Numbered from the stretch's first letter, positions 27,248-36,323 are shown. The stretch is 64,000 nucleotides of DNA from CAZJQD01 sp964548165 [NCBI: uncultured bacterium] (GCA_964548165.1 CAZJQD010000007.1:5661-69660); one strand, 5' to 3'. Numbers and translations: made by a program. Notes: a model not told the origin generated them from the letters alone.

Positions 27248-28445
27248 GCGCGGCGGTGTCGATGGTCAAGGGCGGCATGATCATCACCGTCGCCCCGTTG
27301 ACGCCGTCCGCAAGCACAAGGAGTCCCGCGGCGAGCGACCGTTGCACGACCGCCTGGGCGGCGGCTCCATCACGACAGGGAATGCCAACAAGTAGGCCTC
27401 GACCGACGGGTGCGAAGGCCTTGAGACGCTCCATCACACTCGCTGCCGCCGCATCCGCGCCGACACGCACGGCGTCCGAGGTCAGCAATTCCAGGGAGGC
27501 TAACGCGGCCGCGCAACCAACGGGATGGCCGAGGAACGTCGCCGTATGAATGGCCTCACCCGTGGACTCCGGCCATGCCTCCATCACTTCCCCTCGTCCG
27601 ATGCAGGCCGAGAGCGGCCAGCCGCCACCCAGGGCCTTTCCCGCGCAGATGATGTCGGGCTCGAGACCATACGCCCACGAAGCCCAGGTCTCGCCCGTGC
27701 GCCCCAGGCCCGTGAGAATCTCATCGGCGATCACCAGCGCGCCGGCCGCATGCGCTCTCTCGGCGACCGCCGGCAACCAACCCGCAGGAGGCACCCGCGC
27801 GCCGCCGCGGCCCTGCACCGGCTCCAGGATGACCGCACCAACATCGCCCGTCGCCAGCGCGGCCTCGAGGGCCCGAAGCGAGGCGGTACCATCCTCTTCG
27901 GGCCACGGCACGAATCGCGCGAAGCGTCCCGATCTCGCGGCGAACGGCTCGCGAAACTCCCGGCGCCAGGTCACGTCCATGGCGGTTCCGATGAGCCCGT
28001 GGTAGGCGCCCTCGAACGCCAGCACGGCGGGGCGTCCGGTACGAAGGAGCGCGGTCTTGAGCGCAGCCTCGACGGCATCGGACCCATTCAAGCCGAGGAT
28101 GGTGCGCACCGGCCAGGGAAAGAGCGAAGCAAGACGCTCGAGAAGCTCCACCTTCACCACGGGCGGATGCACATCCCCCAGTCCGTGGGGAAGAAGGCCT
28201 CCCTGCGCGGCGGCGGCGGCGGCGACCTGAGGATTCGCATGCCCCAGGGCAGCCACGCCGAAGCCGGAGGTGAAGTCGAGATAGCGGCGCCCTGCGGCGT
28301 CCCACACCTCGGCGCCGCGAGCGCGTTGCCAGAAGATGGGCCATCCCGGGGCTACAAAGGTGAGGTTCCGCGACTCGACGGCCCTCAACCGGAGCGCCAG
28401 GAGCGCGTTTGGATCCGTCCCCGCGCTCGCCTTGTCAGTGGTCAC
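27198..28445 (-). CDS. Class-III (omega) aminotransferase
   Basis: A 415-aa PLP enzyme of the fold-type-I class-III family. Seen: YLDFTSGFGVAALGHANPQV, the GSDAVEAALKTA phosphate-binding region, FEGAYHGLIG, EPVQGRGGARVPP, ADEILTGLGRTG, the PLP lysine in CAGKALGGGWPLS, and ATFLGHPVGCAAALA. This pattern fits ornithine/acetylornithine/4-aminobutyrate-type enzymes, but the substrate cannot be assigned. Start is GTG 28445, overlapping the PLD-like gene's stop (GTGA). It overlaps the LuxE-like gene by up to 50 bp, so the two are tightly coupled and may act in one pathway. Confidence 0.9.
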   Translation of the reverse strand: MTTDKASAGTDPNALLALRLRAVESRNLTFVAPGWPIFWQRARGAEVWDAAGRRYLDFTSGFGVAALGHANPQVAAAAAAQGGLLPHGLGDVHPPVVKVELLERLASLFPWPVRTILGLNGSDAVEAALKTALLRTGRPAVLAFEGAYHGLIGTAMDVTWRREFREPFAARSGRFARFVPWPEEDGTASLRALEAALATGDVGAVILEPVQGRGGARVPPAGWLPAVAERAHAAGALVIADEILTGLGRTGETWASWAYGLEPDIICAGKALGGGWPLSACIGRGEVMEAWPESTGEAIHTATFLGHPVGCAAALASLELLTSDAVRVGADAAAASVMERLKAFAPVGRGLLVGIPCRDGAAAQAVVQRSLAAGLLVLADGVNGATVMIMPPLTIDTAALDEGLSILGDALAALA

Positions 28446-29539
28446 CGGTCCGCGGAAAGCTCCGGCTGCGCGGCATCCCAGAGCGCATGGAAATAGTCGC
28501 GGAACTGGCCGGCGACCCGGGGATCCGTCACGAGGAAGTTGAGCTCGTGGTAGCGGCGAAATGCCCCGAACCCCCAGTTCGTCGATCCCATGAGGGCGAG
28601 CCGGTCGGTGATGAGCAGCTTCGTATGCGAGGTGATCTCCATCGGATCACGCCGAATGCGGACCCCCCCGGAACGCAGCACGTCGACGACCTCGTTATTG
28701 AAGGCATTTCCTTCCTGGTTGTAGTCCGACTCCTCGACGATGGCCCGGACCGGGCGGCCCGCACGCGCCCGACCGCTCACCGCCAGGATCGCGGCCGAGG
28801 ACGGCGATTCCGGGGACTCGGCGTACCAGCGAGCGGCATACAGGTGGAGATCGATCGAGTCGGACTCGGCAATGGCTGTCATCGCGACCGTCTCGTAGGC
28901 GCGGTCACAGACCACCGTGATGCCGTTGCTGGTGACCGGCTCGATCACGGCGTCGTCATCCGGCTTCTCCCAGAGCGCCGCGTAGTAGCGCTCCAGGGCG
29001 CCCGCGATGGCCGGGTCGTGGACAAGAAGGTTCGACTCGTTGTTTCGTTCCAGGGACGCGTCGGACCAGTTCGTCGATCCGGCCAGCACCCACTCGCCGT
29101 CGACGAGGACCATCTTGGTGTGCGTGCGCTTACGCGGGGAATCGGCGCGAGCGGTGACGCCGAGCCGGACGAGATGCTCGACCGTGGTCATCGACCGGTC
29201 AGACTCCTCGTCGACGAGAACGCGGACCTTGACGCCTCGGGCCGCGGCCGCGACGAGCGCCTCCTGGATGAGGCGCGTGGATCGGCCGTAGACGAAGAGG
29301 AACTGGGAGACATCGATGCGCGAGCGAGCGCCGTTGATGAGCGAGAGGACGGCAGGAAGATACTCGCGGTTGTTGCAGGCGCGCGTGAGCCCCGTCTCGG
29401 CGGCGACGGTCGCGGCGGACAGGCCCGGCGGGAGGGTCGGCGCCGCGATCGCGGGCCGAGCGGCGACGGCTTCATGCGAAGCTTGCGTTCCACCGCACGC
29501 GGCCAGGACAAGGCAGATGCCGAAAATTCCCAATCTCAT
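28442..29539 (-). CDS. Phospholipase-D-like lipoprotein with two HKD motifs
   Basis: The 365-aa product has a lipobox (LVLAACGG) and two PLD repeats. The first has HTKMVLVDGEWVLAGSTNWS and the second HTKLLITDRLALMGSTNWG, both with the His-x-Lys-x4-Asp catalytic signature, so an intact active site is predicted. Members act on phospholipids, cardiolipin or nucleic acid; the substrate cannot be told here, but the lipid anchor places it at the envelope. ATG 29539 begins the signal peptide and is preferred over one at 29563. It is the first gene of the PLD-aminotransferase-LuxE run (GTGA overlap). Confidence 0.88.
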   Translation of the reverse strand: MRLGIFGICLVLAACGGTQASHEAVAARPAIAAPTLPPGLSAATVAAETGLTRACNNREYLPAVLSLINGARSRIDVSQFLFVYGRSTRLIQEALVAAAARGVKVRVLVDEESDRSMTTVEHLVRLGVTARADSPRKRTHTKMVLVDGEWVLAGSTNWSDASLERNNESNLLVHDPAIAGALERYYAALWEKPDDDAVIEPVTSNGITVVCDRAYETVAMTAIAESDSIDLHLYAARWYAESPESPSSAAILAVSGRARAGRPVRAIVEESDYNQEGNAFNNEVVDVLRSGGVRIRRDPMEITSHTKLLITDRLALMGSTNWGFGAFRRYHELNFLVTDPRVAGQFRDYFHALWDAAQPELSADR

Positions 29540-29595
29540 GGTGTCAGGCCGCCACATTGCCACAAATTGTTTCCCAAGAGAAGGACGGCTCCGTC

Positions 29596-30330
29596 CTACA
29601 TCCTCCCGAGGATGCGACCGGCACGGCCCTCCGTGAATCGCGATCCATCGTTGGGACGATGCCGGAGCGGGGACGGCAGGACGGCCGCGAGCCGCGCCGC
29701 CTGTCCCCAGGAAACCCGGGAGGAGGAGACGCGAAACCAGGCCTGGGACGCCGCCTCCGCGCCGTAGATCCCGTCACCCCACTCGATCACGTTGAGGTAA
29801 ATCTCGAGAATCCGATCCTTGGGAAGGAGAAGCTCCATCCAGACGGTGAGATAGATCTCCACGCCCTTGCGAATCGCCTTGTCGTAGATCGTCACTCCCT
29901 CCCAGAGAAACAGGTTCTTGACCAACTGCATCGAGATGGTCGAGGCGCCGCGCGCGCGCTCCCCGTCCTGGCCCTCCTCGAAGGCTTTCTCGGCCTCCAC
30001 CATGTCGACGCCCCAGTGCCGGTAGAACCGCCCGTCCTCGGCGGCCACCACGGCGCGGCGCAGGCGCGGCGATATCTCACCCAGGGCCCGCCACTCCATG
30101 CGCTTGTCGTAGGGACGCCAATCCACCAGGGCGGTGATGCGGCGCTGGGCCTGGAGCGAGGTCGTCGGTGGATCGATCCACCGGAGCGGCAGGAGGAGCG
30201 CCGGTGGAACGAGGACAACCAGGAGAACGAAGGCTCCCACGACCTGGAGGATTTCGCGCGCGATCCTCGCCACGCGTCCGCGCCTTCGCCCCCGGGATGC
30301 CGCGCGCGGATGAGGACCAGCGTCCGTCAT
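29596..30330 (-). CDS. mtgA: Monofunctional biosynthetic peptidoglycan transglycosylase
   Basis: MtgA polymerises lipid II into glycan strands outside the inner membrane. The 244-aa product has an N-terminal transmembrane helix (ILQVVGAFVLLVVLVPPALL), then the GT51 domain: AVVAAEDGRFYRHWGVD with the catalytic Glu, RGASTISMQLVKNLFL, and the second-Glu region LPKDRILEIYLNVIEWGDGIYGAE, here quoted in parts. It ends just after SPLRHRPND, the normal C-terminus, so there is no transpeptidase domain. It lies 56 bp before the PLD lipoprotein gene and may be co-transcribed with it. Confidence 0.95.
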   Translation of the reverse strand: MTDAGPHPRAASRGRRRGRVARIAREILQVVGAFVLLVVLVPPALLLPLRWIDPPTTSLQAQRRITALVDWRPYDKRMEWRALGEISPRLRRAVVAAEDGRFYRHWGVDMVEAEKAFEEGQDGERARGASTISMQLVKNLFLWEGVTIYDKAIRKGVEIYLTVWMELLLPKDRILEIYLNVIEWGDGIYGAEAASQAWFRVSSSRVSWGQAARLAAVLPSPLRHRPNDGSRFTEGRAGRILGRM

Positions 30331-30375
30331 GGGTATGCCGTGATCGATTTCTTCAGGAAGTGAAAGAGTGGAGGT

Positions 30376-30399
30376 CCAAAAAAAAGGCTACGGCTTTTT
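30376..30399 (-). terminator. Possible intrinsic terminator at the end of the YdbL-like gene
   Basis: The minus strand reads GAAAAAGCCGTAGCC followed by eight T residues (plus-strand A run 30378-30385). AAAAAG can pair with CTTTTT around a small loop. The hairpin overlaps the last codons and stop of the lipoprotein gene. The T run is convincing, the stem is short. Confidence 0.5.
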
Positions 30400-31047
30400 C
30401 ATCCAACTGTTGTTGGGCCCCTGGATCCATGTGCCCGAGGCCGCCATGGTATGGCGGACATACGCAAACTCCTTGGCGACGTCCTCCATCCGGTAGCCCT
30501 TCTGCCGGACGATCTCCACGAAGAGCGTTCGACGATCGACGTTCTCGTCATTGAGCACCGGACCATCCTCGGCCGCGGGAAACTCGAAGGCGAAGTCCTC
30601 GAAGCCCGAGGTGCCGTTCGGTTGCTTGAGGATGCCATTGTTGGCCTCGCCGGCGACTTCCCTCTTCAAGGAATCATTGACGCGGGTGATCCGGCCCTGC
30701 CGGCGCTGCATGACGCGGACCACGGTCTCGGAGGTTTCGATGGCGCGGAGGTCGGGGCGGGCCGTGGCGTCGGCATCGGACGGAGCGCCGGCCGCGGCCA
30801 CCTGGAAGGCGCCCAGGGCGACGGGGCGGACGGAGGTCGGAGCAGGGCGCGAGGAGATCGTGATCGTCATCGTGCTCCAGTCGAACTTGGCCCAGTCGTC
30901 GTTGCCGCTGAGCGATGACTCGAGGGCGAAGATGTCCGAACGCAGGTCGGCGAACTTGACGATGATGGTTTGCGTCGGGAGACAGCCGGTCGTAATGAGC
31001 GCGACAAACGACAGGCAGGTTATGAATAGGGGCATGCGCCGCATCAT
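30388..31047 (-). CDS. YdbL/DUF1318-like lipoprotein
   Basis: The 219-aa product starts with a signal peptide and lipobox (TTGC). Residues after about 110 match the DUF1318 pattern: VVRVMQRRQGRITRVNDSLK, EANNGIL, then VEIVRQKGYRMEDVAKEFAY and a C-terminal GTWIQGPNNSWMKK. DUF1318 proteins are periplasmic and usually partner YdbH/YnbE-type envelope proteins related to AsmA; the AsmA-like gene here lies 5 kb away. ATG 31047, the first of two adjacent ATGs, has an AAAGGAA ribosome-binding site. The middle segment is Ala/Pro-rich and probably flexible. Confidence 0.78.
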   Translation of the reverse strand: MMRRMPLFITCLSFVALITTGCLPTQTIIVKFADLRSDIFALESSLSGNDDWAKFDWSTMTITISSRPAPTSVRPVALGAFQVAAAGAPSDADATARPDLRAIETSETVVRVMQRRQGRITRVNDSLKREVAGEANNGILKQPNGTSGFEDFAFEFPAAEDGPVLNDENVDRRTLFVEIVRQKGYRMEDVAKEFAYVRHTMAASGTWIQGPNNSWMKKP

Positions 31048-31314
31048 GAATTCCTTTCTGCCCTCTTGGACCCGGGGCACGGGGGAAAGTTCACACAGAT
31101 ACTGCGAATATAACACATTGTCGACGTGATGTCGCGGATCGACGTGAAAAAATACAGAAGAAAATGGTCGCGCTCCCCCGCGCGATCGACTTTGGCAAAG
31201 TTTGAAAAATGAAGAGCTCGCGGCACGTGCTCGTGAGCGACAAACTAGAGGACAGCGATGGTACATGCGTGGGTACAAGCTCGTGGGGATAAGAGGCGGA
31301 AATGCCCCCGTTTC
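31048..31314. other. Non-coding gap between the YdbL-like gene and ileS
   Basis: The 267 bp are visibly AT-richer than the surrounding genes and hold no convincing gene. A seven-base stem at about 31216-31222 pairing with 31232-31238 could form a small hairpin. No T-box, tRNA or riboswitch pattern was recognised. The promoters of both flanking genes should lie here and just downstream. Confidence 0.5.
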
Positions 31315-31343
31315 TTGACCCTGGAGACCCCGTCGCGTATGGT
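31315..31343 (+). promoter_or_regulatory. Candidate sigma70-type promoter of ileS
   Basis: TTGACC (31315-31320), exactly 17 bases, then TATGGT (31338-31343). The -35 matches five of six bases and the -10 four of six. The predicted start of transcription is only about five bases before the ATG at 31355, so the mRNA would be nearly leaderless. Confidence 0.5.
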
Positions 31344-31354
31344 TTGTGGTTCTC

Positions 31355-34045
31355 ATGACCGCCGACTATCGCGACACCGTACGGGTTCCCGACAGCCCGG
31401 TTCCCATGCGAGCGAACCTCCCGGAACTCGAACCGAAAATGGTCGCTCGGTGGCAGGAACTCGACCTCTACGCCCGGCTCCGCCAGGCACGCGTCGGCCG
31501 CCCCATCTTTCTCCTGCACGATGGCCCCCCTTACGCCAACGGCGAACTGCACATGGGCCATGCGCTCAACAAGACACTCAAGGACATCGTCGTCCGGCAT
31601 CGCGCGCTCCGCGGCTTCGACACGCCCTTCGTCCCCGGCTGGGACTGCCACGGGCTCCCGATCGAGCACAACGTCATGCGCGAGCTCGGAGACAAGGCCG
31701 CAAGCCTCTCGCAGGTCGAGATCCGTAAGCTCTGCCGCGCCTTCGCGCGCCGCTACGTCGAGATCCAGCGAGAGGGGTTCCGCCGGCTCGGGTGCATCGG
31801 TCACTGGGAGAATCCCTACCTCACGCTCGACGACGAGTTCGAGGCGCGCATCCTCGAGGCCTTCGGCACGCTCCACGAGCAGGGCTGCATCTATCGCGGC
31901 CTCAAGCCCATCCACTGGTGCCCGTCCTGCCGCACCGCGCTCGCCGCCTCGACGGCCGAGGCCGAATACGGCGACCACGACACCGACGCCATCACCGTCG
32001 CCTTCCCCTCCGTCGAGGACCCGAACCTCGCCATCCTCATCTGGACCACGACGCCCTGGACCCTGCCCGCCAACGTCGCCGTCGCGGTCCGCGCCGATCT
32101 CGAGTACGTCACGGTCCAGGTCGGCGAGCGTCGGTTCCTGCTGGCTGAGGCTCTCCTTCCCGCCGTGTCGACCGCGGCTGGCTGGTCCCATCCCGAGATC
32201 ATCGCCCGGGTACAAGGATCCGCGATCGAACACCGCAAGTTCCGCCACCCGTTCCTCGACCGCGAGGTTCCCGCCATCCTCGGCGAGTTCGTCACGACGG
32301 ACGCCGGGACCGGCGTCGTCCATATCGCGCCCGGGCACGGCGTCGAGGACTACCACGCGGGCCTCAAGTACAAGCTCCCCATCCTGGCCCCGGTCGATGA
32401 TCGCGGCCGGCTGACCGAGGAGGCCGGGGTCTTCCGCGGCATCGGTGTCTTCGAGGCCAACCCGCTCATCATCGGCCTGCTCAAGGACCGCGGCATGCTC
32501 ATCCACGCCGAGACGATCCGCCATTCGTATCCGCACTGCTGGCGGTGCAAGCATCCGGTCATCTTCCGCGCCACCCGCCAGTGGTTCATGAACGTCGATC
32601 ACGCGAGCGGCGGCAAGACGCTCCGCGAGATCGCGCTCGCCGCCGTCGACGCCGTCCAGTGGATCCCGAACTGGGGCCGCGACCGTTTCGCCGGCACGGT
32701 GAGAGAACGCCCCGACTGGTGTCTCTCGCGCCAGCGATCCTGGGGAGTCCCGATCCCGGCGCTCGTCTGCGACGATTGCGGCCACTCCGTGGTCGACGCT
32801 TCGCTCCAGGCCGAGGTCACGGCCCTCGCTCGCGCCGGCCGGCTCGACGAGTGGTTTGCGGAGGATCCCGCGCCGCGATCCTGCACGTGCGGCAAGCCGC
32901 TCCGACGCGAGCGCGACATCCTCGACGTCTGGTTCGACTCGGGCGTCTCGTGGTACGCCACCGACATGTTCGACGGCGGCTCGCGAAGAACCGGCGAACC
33001 CCCGATCGCCGATCTCTACCTCGAGGGATCCGACCAGCACCGAGGCTGGTTCCAATCCTCGCTCTGGCCCTCGTTGGCTCTACGAGGCGTCCCCCCGTAC
33101 CGCGCCGTCCTCACCCACGGTTTCATGCTCGACGGCGACGGCAAGGCCATGCACAAGTCCGCGGGCAACGTCATCGCGCCGCAGGACATCATGAAGAAGT
33201 ACGGCGCCGACATCATCCGGCTCTGGGTCGCCTCGGAGAACTACCGCGAGGACGTGCGACTCTCGTACGTCATCCTCGATCACGTCGCCGATACCTACCG
33301 CAAGATCCGCAATACCTGGCGCTTCCTGGCCGGCGTCGCCAAGGACCTGCCGCTCGACGTCCAGGTTCCCGTCGCCGGCCGCCCCGAGCTCGACCGCTGG
33401 GCGCTCTCGGTCCTGGGCCGCTGGTTGGCCTCGGTCTCGCGCGCCTACGACGAGTACGCCTTTCACGAGGTCTACCGGATGACGCTGGAGCTTATCACCG
33501 GCGAGCTCTCGGCCCTCTACCTCGACGTCATCAAGGATCGCCTCTACTGCGACGCTCCCGATGGCGCCGAACGCCGGGCCGCCCAGGCGACATGCCGTGA
33601 GATCCTCTCCGTGACGGTCCGGGCGCTGGCACCCATCCTGCCGTTCACGACGGACGAGGTCTGGGGACACGCCAACATCGACAAGGGAGCTGCCGCTGAC
33701 TCCATTCACCTTTCGGACTGGCCCGCGTCCCTGCCCGTCGACGAGGAACTCCTCGCGCGATTCGCCCCCCTGTTGGCGGCGCGCGGCGAGATCCTCAAGG
33801 CCCTCGAAGACCAGCGCGCGGCCGGGAAGATCAAGAAGAGCCAGATGGCGCGCGTGACCACGCGGTTCCAGGGCGACCTCGAGACGCTCCGGCTCCTCAC
33901 CCAGGTCGCCGAGCTCGTGCCCGGAGACGTGCTCATGGTGGAGCCGACCCAGCTCCCCAAGTGTCCGCGCTGCTGGCGGCACCTGCCCCTGGAGGGAGAA
34001 CTCTGCGCCCGGTGCGACACCGTCGTCGCGGCGCTGGCGCGCTAG
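31355..34045 (+). CDS. ileS: Isoleucyl-tRNA synthetase
   Basis: IleRS charges tRNA-Ile. The 896-aa protein has the HIGH-equivalent HMGHALNK in PPYANGELHMGH, the editing domain (WTTTPWTLPANVAV, DAGTGVVHIAPGHG), FDSGVSWYAT, the class-I second motif, and a C-terminal zinc ribbon (CPRCWRHLPLEGELCARC). The KMSKS loop reads GKAMHKSAGN, so the first Lys and the Ser of the canonical motif are replaced while the catalytic second Lys stays. An in-frame GTG at 31346 is an alternative start. It begins the ileS-lspA-lgt-rluD run, with lspA three bases later. Confidence 0.97.
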   Translation: MTADYRDTVRVPDSPVPMRANLPELEPKMVARWQELDLYARLRQARVGRPIFLLHDGPPYANGELHMGHALNKTLKDIVVRHRALRGFDTPFVPGWDCHGLPIEHNVMRELGDKAASLSQVEIRKLCRAFARRYVEIQREGFRRLGCIGHWENPYLTLDDEFEARILEAFGTLHEQGCIYRGLKPIHWCPSCRTALAASTAEAEYGDHDTDAITVAFPSVEDPNLAILIWTTTPWTLPANVAVAVRADLEYVTVQVGERRFLLAEALLPAVSTAAGWSHPEIIARVQGSAIEHRKFRHPFLDREVPAILGEFVTTDAGTGVVHIAPGHGVEDYHAGLKYKLPILAPVDDRGRLTEEAGVFRGIGVFEANPLIIGLLKDRGMLIHAETIRHSYPHCWRCKHPVIFRATRQWFMNVDHASGGKTLREIALAAVDAVQWIPNWGRDRFAGTVRERPDWCLSRQRSWGVPIPALVCDDCGHSVVDASLQAEVTALARAGRLDEWFAEDPAPRSCTCGKPLRRERDILDVWFDSGVSWYATDMFDGGSRRTGEPPIADLYLEGSDQHRGWFQSSLWPSLALRGVPPYRAVLTHGFMLDGDGKAMHKSAGNVIAPQDIMKKYGADIIRLWVASENYREDVRLSYVILDHVADTYRKIRNTWRFLAGVAKDLPLDVQVPVAGRPELDRWALSVLGRWLASVSRAYDEYAFHEVYRMTLELITGELSALYLDVIKDRLYCDAPDGAERRAAQATCREILSVTVRALAPILPFTTDEVWGHANIDKGAAADSIHLSDWPASLPVDEELLARFAPLLAARGEILKALEDQRAAGKIKKSQMARVTTRFQGDLETLRLLTQVAELVPGDVLMVEPTQLPKCPRCWRHLPLEGELCARCDTVVAALAR

Positions 34046-34048
34046 GTC

Positions 34049-34648
34049 GTGACTGCCGCTGCCACGTCACCGGCCCCGATGACTTCCGCCAGCATGAAGG
34101 CCCCGGGTTGGTTGCTGGCGATCACGTGGGTCGCGGTCCCCGTCCTTGTCGCCTTTGACCAGTGGACCAAGAACTTCATCGTCACCTACTACTACCTCTG
34201 GGAGATCGACCCCATCATCGGGAACATCGTGAGATTGACGCGCGTGCATAACCAGGGCGCGGCATTCGGCGTCCTGCAGGAGTGGCCGGGGCTCTTTCGC
34301 AACCTCACGGGCTTCGCCATCGTCGCGCTTACCGCGCACAAGGCCCTGACCCGGAACCGCACCGCTCTCTACCATGCCGCGCTTGGCCTCGTGCTCGCCG
34401 GCGCCGTCGGCAACTTCATCGACCGCATCCGCTACAATTACGTCGTCGACTTCATCCAGGTCGGATTCAACGGCTGGTACTGGCCCTCGTTCAACGTTGC
34501 GGACTCGGCCATCTCCGTGGGCGTCGTCCTCCTGCTCTGGGGCTCCCTGGCGATGCCCGAACCCGAGGACACACCTATCACCGACGAACCCATCACGGAT
34601 GGGGAACCCATCACGGATGGGAAATCCGACGCAGAAGCGAGGCCCTAG
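34049..34648 (+). CDS. lspA: Lipoprotein signal peptidase
   Basis: LspA cleaves the signal peptide of prolipoproteins after Lgt has acted. The 199-aa protein has four hydrophobic segments and the catalytic-Asp motifs: FDQWTKNFIV, NQGAAFGVL, GNFIDRIRYNYVVDFIQV and FNVADSAISVGV. The GTG at 34049 gives an N-terminus with extra Thr/Ala residues; ATG 34079 or 34094 (MKAPGWLL) fit the family length better. The tail holds a short duplicated phrase (EPITDGEPITDG) from an 18-bp DNA repeat at about 34588-34623. ileS-lspA is a common order. Two bases separate it from lgt. Confidence 0.95.
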   Translation: MTAAATSPAPMTSASMKAPGWLLAITWVAVPVLVAFDQWTKNFIVTYYYLWEIDPIIGNIVRLTRVHNQGAAFGVLQEWPGLFRNLTGFAIVALTAHKALTRNRTALYHAALGLVLAGAVGNFIDRIRYNYVVDFIQVGFNGWYWPSFNVADSAISVGVVLLLWGSLAMPEPEDTPITDEPITDGEPITDGKSDAEARP

Positions 34649-34650
34649 CC

Positions 34651-35412
34651 ATGTTCCCCGTGCTCGTAGACATTCCCGGGTTTCCCATCCACACCTACGG
34701 CATCCTCCTGGCGCTCGGGTTCGCCGCCGCCCTGGTCACGCTCATCTCCGTCGGCCGCGTCGCGGGCTTCCGCAGCGAAGACCTGGGCGACCTCGCGCTG
34801 GTGGCGCTCGTCAGCGGACTGGTGGGTGGCCGCCTCCTCTACGTGATCGTCGAGTGGGACCAGTTCGCGGGAAATCTCTCGCAGATCGTCCTCAGGCGCG
34901 ACGGCTTCGTCTTCTACGGGGGCCTGCTCGTGGCCGCGCCCGTCACCATGTTCTTCCTGCGCCGCCGCGGGCTCCCCCTCGCTCCCCTCGCCGATGTCGT
35001 CGCGCCCGCGCTCGCGCTTGGCCACTCCATCGGGCGACTCGGCTGTTTCGCGCAGGGTTGCTGTTACGGCCGCGCCTCCGCCTGGGGCCTCACCTTCCAC
35101 GAGGACTCCGCGGCATCGGTCGCCAACGGCGGACTCCCGGTCATCCCCGTCCAGCTCTATGAATCGCTCCTTCTCCTGGGCCTCTTCGGCCTGCTGCTTT
35201 CCCTGAGGGGTCGCTTCAAGTTTCCTGGCGCCCTGATGTGCGTGTACCTCGCCGTGTACGCCGTGATCCGCTTCAGCCTCGAGACGCTCCGCGCCGATGA
35301 CCGCGGCTTCTACCTCGGACCGCTCTCGGTTTCGCAGTTAATCTCCATCGGGCTCCTCGCGCTCGCCGGCATCCTCGCCTGGAGGCTCCGCTCACGCCAA
35401 CCCATATCGTAG
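34651..35412 (+). CDS. lgt: Prolipoprotein diacylglyceryl transferase
   Basis: Lgt adds diacylglycerol to the lipobox cysteine, the first step of lipoprotein maturation. The 253-aa product has seven hydrophobic segments, PIHTYGILLALGFA, a GGRLLYVI helix, FYGGLLVAAP, the hallmark GHSIGRLGCFAQGCCYG and a QLYESLLLL helix. Start ATG 34651 lies two bases after lspA; an in-frame extension runs through lspA and is a shadow. Having lspA and lgt together matches the many predicted lipoproteins in this window. It is followed at once by the rluD-type gene. Confidence 0.95.
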   Translation: MFPVLVDIPGFPIHTYGILLALGFAAALVTLISVGRVAGFRSEDLGDLALVALVSGLVGGRLLYVIVEWDQFAGNLSQIVLRRDGFVFYGGLLVAAPVTMFFLRRRGLPLAPLADVVAPALALGHSIGRLGCFAQGCCYGRASAWGLTFHEDSAASVANGGLPVIPVQLYESLLLLGLFGLLLSLRGRFKFPGALMCVYLAVYAVIRFSLETLRADDRGFYLGPLSVSQLISIGLLALAGILAWRLRSRQPIS

Positions 35413-35417
35413 AAGAC

Positions 35418-36323
35418 CTGGAGAAGAACCGGCGCCTCGACAAGTTCCTCGCGGATCGAAATCCCGAGGCCTCGCGCACCGTGCTCGCCAAGCTGGCCGA
35501 AGAGAACCACGTCCTCGTGAATGGAACGCCCGCCGGAAAGAACTACCGCGTGCGCCTCGGGGACGTCGTGACGTTCGAGCTCCCCGCTCCTGCCGACGGC
35601 GAAGGGCCTGGGGCCGAGGAACTCCCCCTGACCATCGTCCATGCCGACGACGATCTCGCCGTCATCGACAAGCCCGCCGGCCTCTGCGTTCACCCCTCTC
35701 CAGGTCATCTCACCGGGACGCTGGTCAACCGCCTGCTCGCGCGGTTCCCGAGGATGGCCGGCGTCGGATCGCGCAAGCGCCCCGGCGTCGTCCACCGGCT
35801 CGACATGGACACCTCCGGGCTCCTCGTCGTCGCGCTCTCCCCGCTCGCCTACAAGGCGCTCACCGCCATGCTCAAGGTCCGCACCATCCACCGCGAGTAC
35901 CTGGCCGTCGTCTATGGCATTCCCGAGCCCCCGCATGGGACCATCACCCTGCCGATGGGGCGTGATCCCGAGCATCGTCGCCGGTTCGCCGTGCTCTCGC
36001 CCGCATCGGGCCTGACCACCCGTCCCGCCGTCACGCACTACGACGTCGTCGAGCGATTCAACGCCTCCGCGCTCGTGAAGCTGAAGCTGGAGACCGGGCG
36101 CACGCACCAGATCCGCGTGCACATGCAGAGGATCGGCTACCCCATCGCCGGCGACCAGCTCTACGCGCCCGGCCACACGGGCCTTCCCATCTCCCGCCAG
36201 GCGCTCCATGCCGCGCGGCTGGCCTTCCGCCATCCCCGCTCCGGCGAGCCCGTCGAGTTCCAGTCCCCTCTGCCGCCGGACATCGCCGCCCTGCTGGATC
36301 ACCTTCGCCAGGGAGCGCGGTAG
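35418..36323 (+). CDS. RluA/RluD-family pseudouridine synthase
   Basis: The enzyme isomerises uridines in rRNA, usually 23S. Seen: an N-terminal S4 RNA-binding domain (RRLDKFLADRNPEASRTVLA), then VIDKPAGLCVHP, the catalytic GVVHRLDMDTSGLLVVAL with its Asp, IHREYLAVVYG, and TGRTHQIRVHMQRIGYPIAGD. The S4 domain begins well before the first standard start, GTG 35481, which would remove half of it. The only plausible start giving the whole domain is a CTG at 35418, five bases after lgt ends. RluD versus RluC is not decided. A near copy of its 3' end follows at 36338-36358. Confidence 0.92.
   Translation: MEKNRRLDKFLADRNPEASRTVLAKLAEENHVLVNGTPAGKNYRVRLGDVVTFELPAPADGEGPGAEELPLTIVHADDDLAVIDKPAGLCVHPSPGHLTGTLVNRLLARFPRMAGVGSRKRPGVVHRLDMDTSGLLVVALSPLAYKALTAMLKVRTIHREYLAVVYGIPEPPHGTITLPMGRDPEHRRRFAVLSPASGLTTRPAVTHYDVVERFNASALVKLKLETGRTHQIRVHMQRIGYPIAGDQLYAPGHTGLPISRQALHAARLAFRHPRSGEPVEFQSPLPPDIAALLDHLRQGAR

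Noticed and set aside
31048-31354. T-box or other riboswitch upstream of ileS
   Set aside because: No T-box core sequence or specifier hairpin was recognised; only a weak seven-base stem and a sigma70-type promoter are visible.
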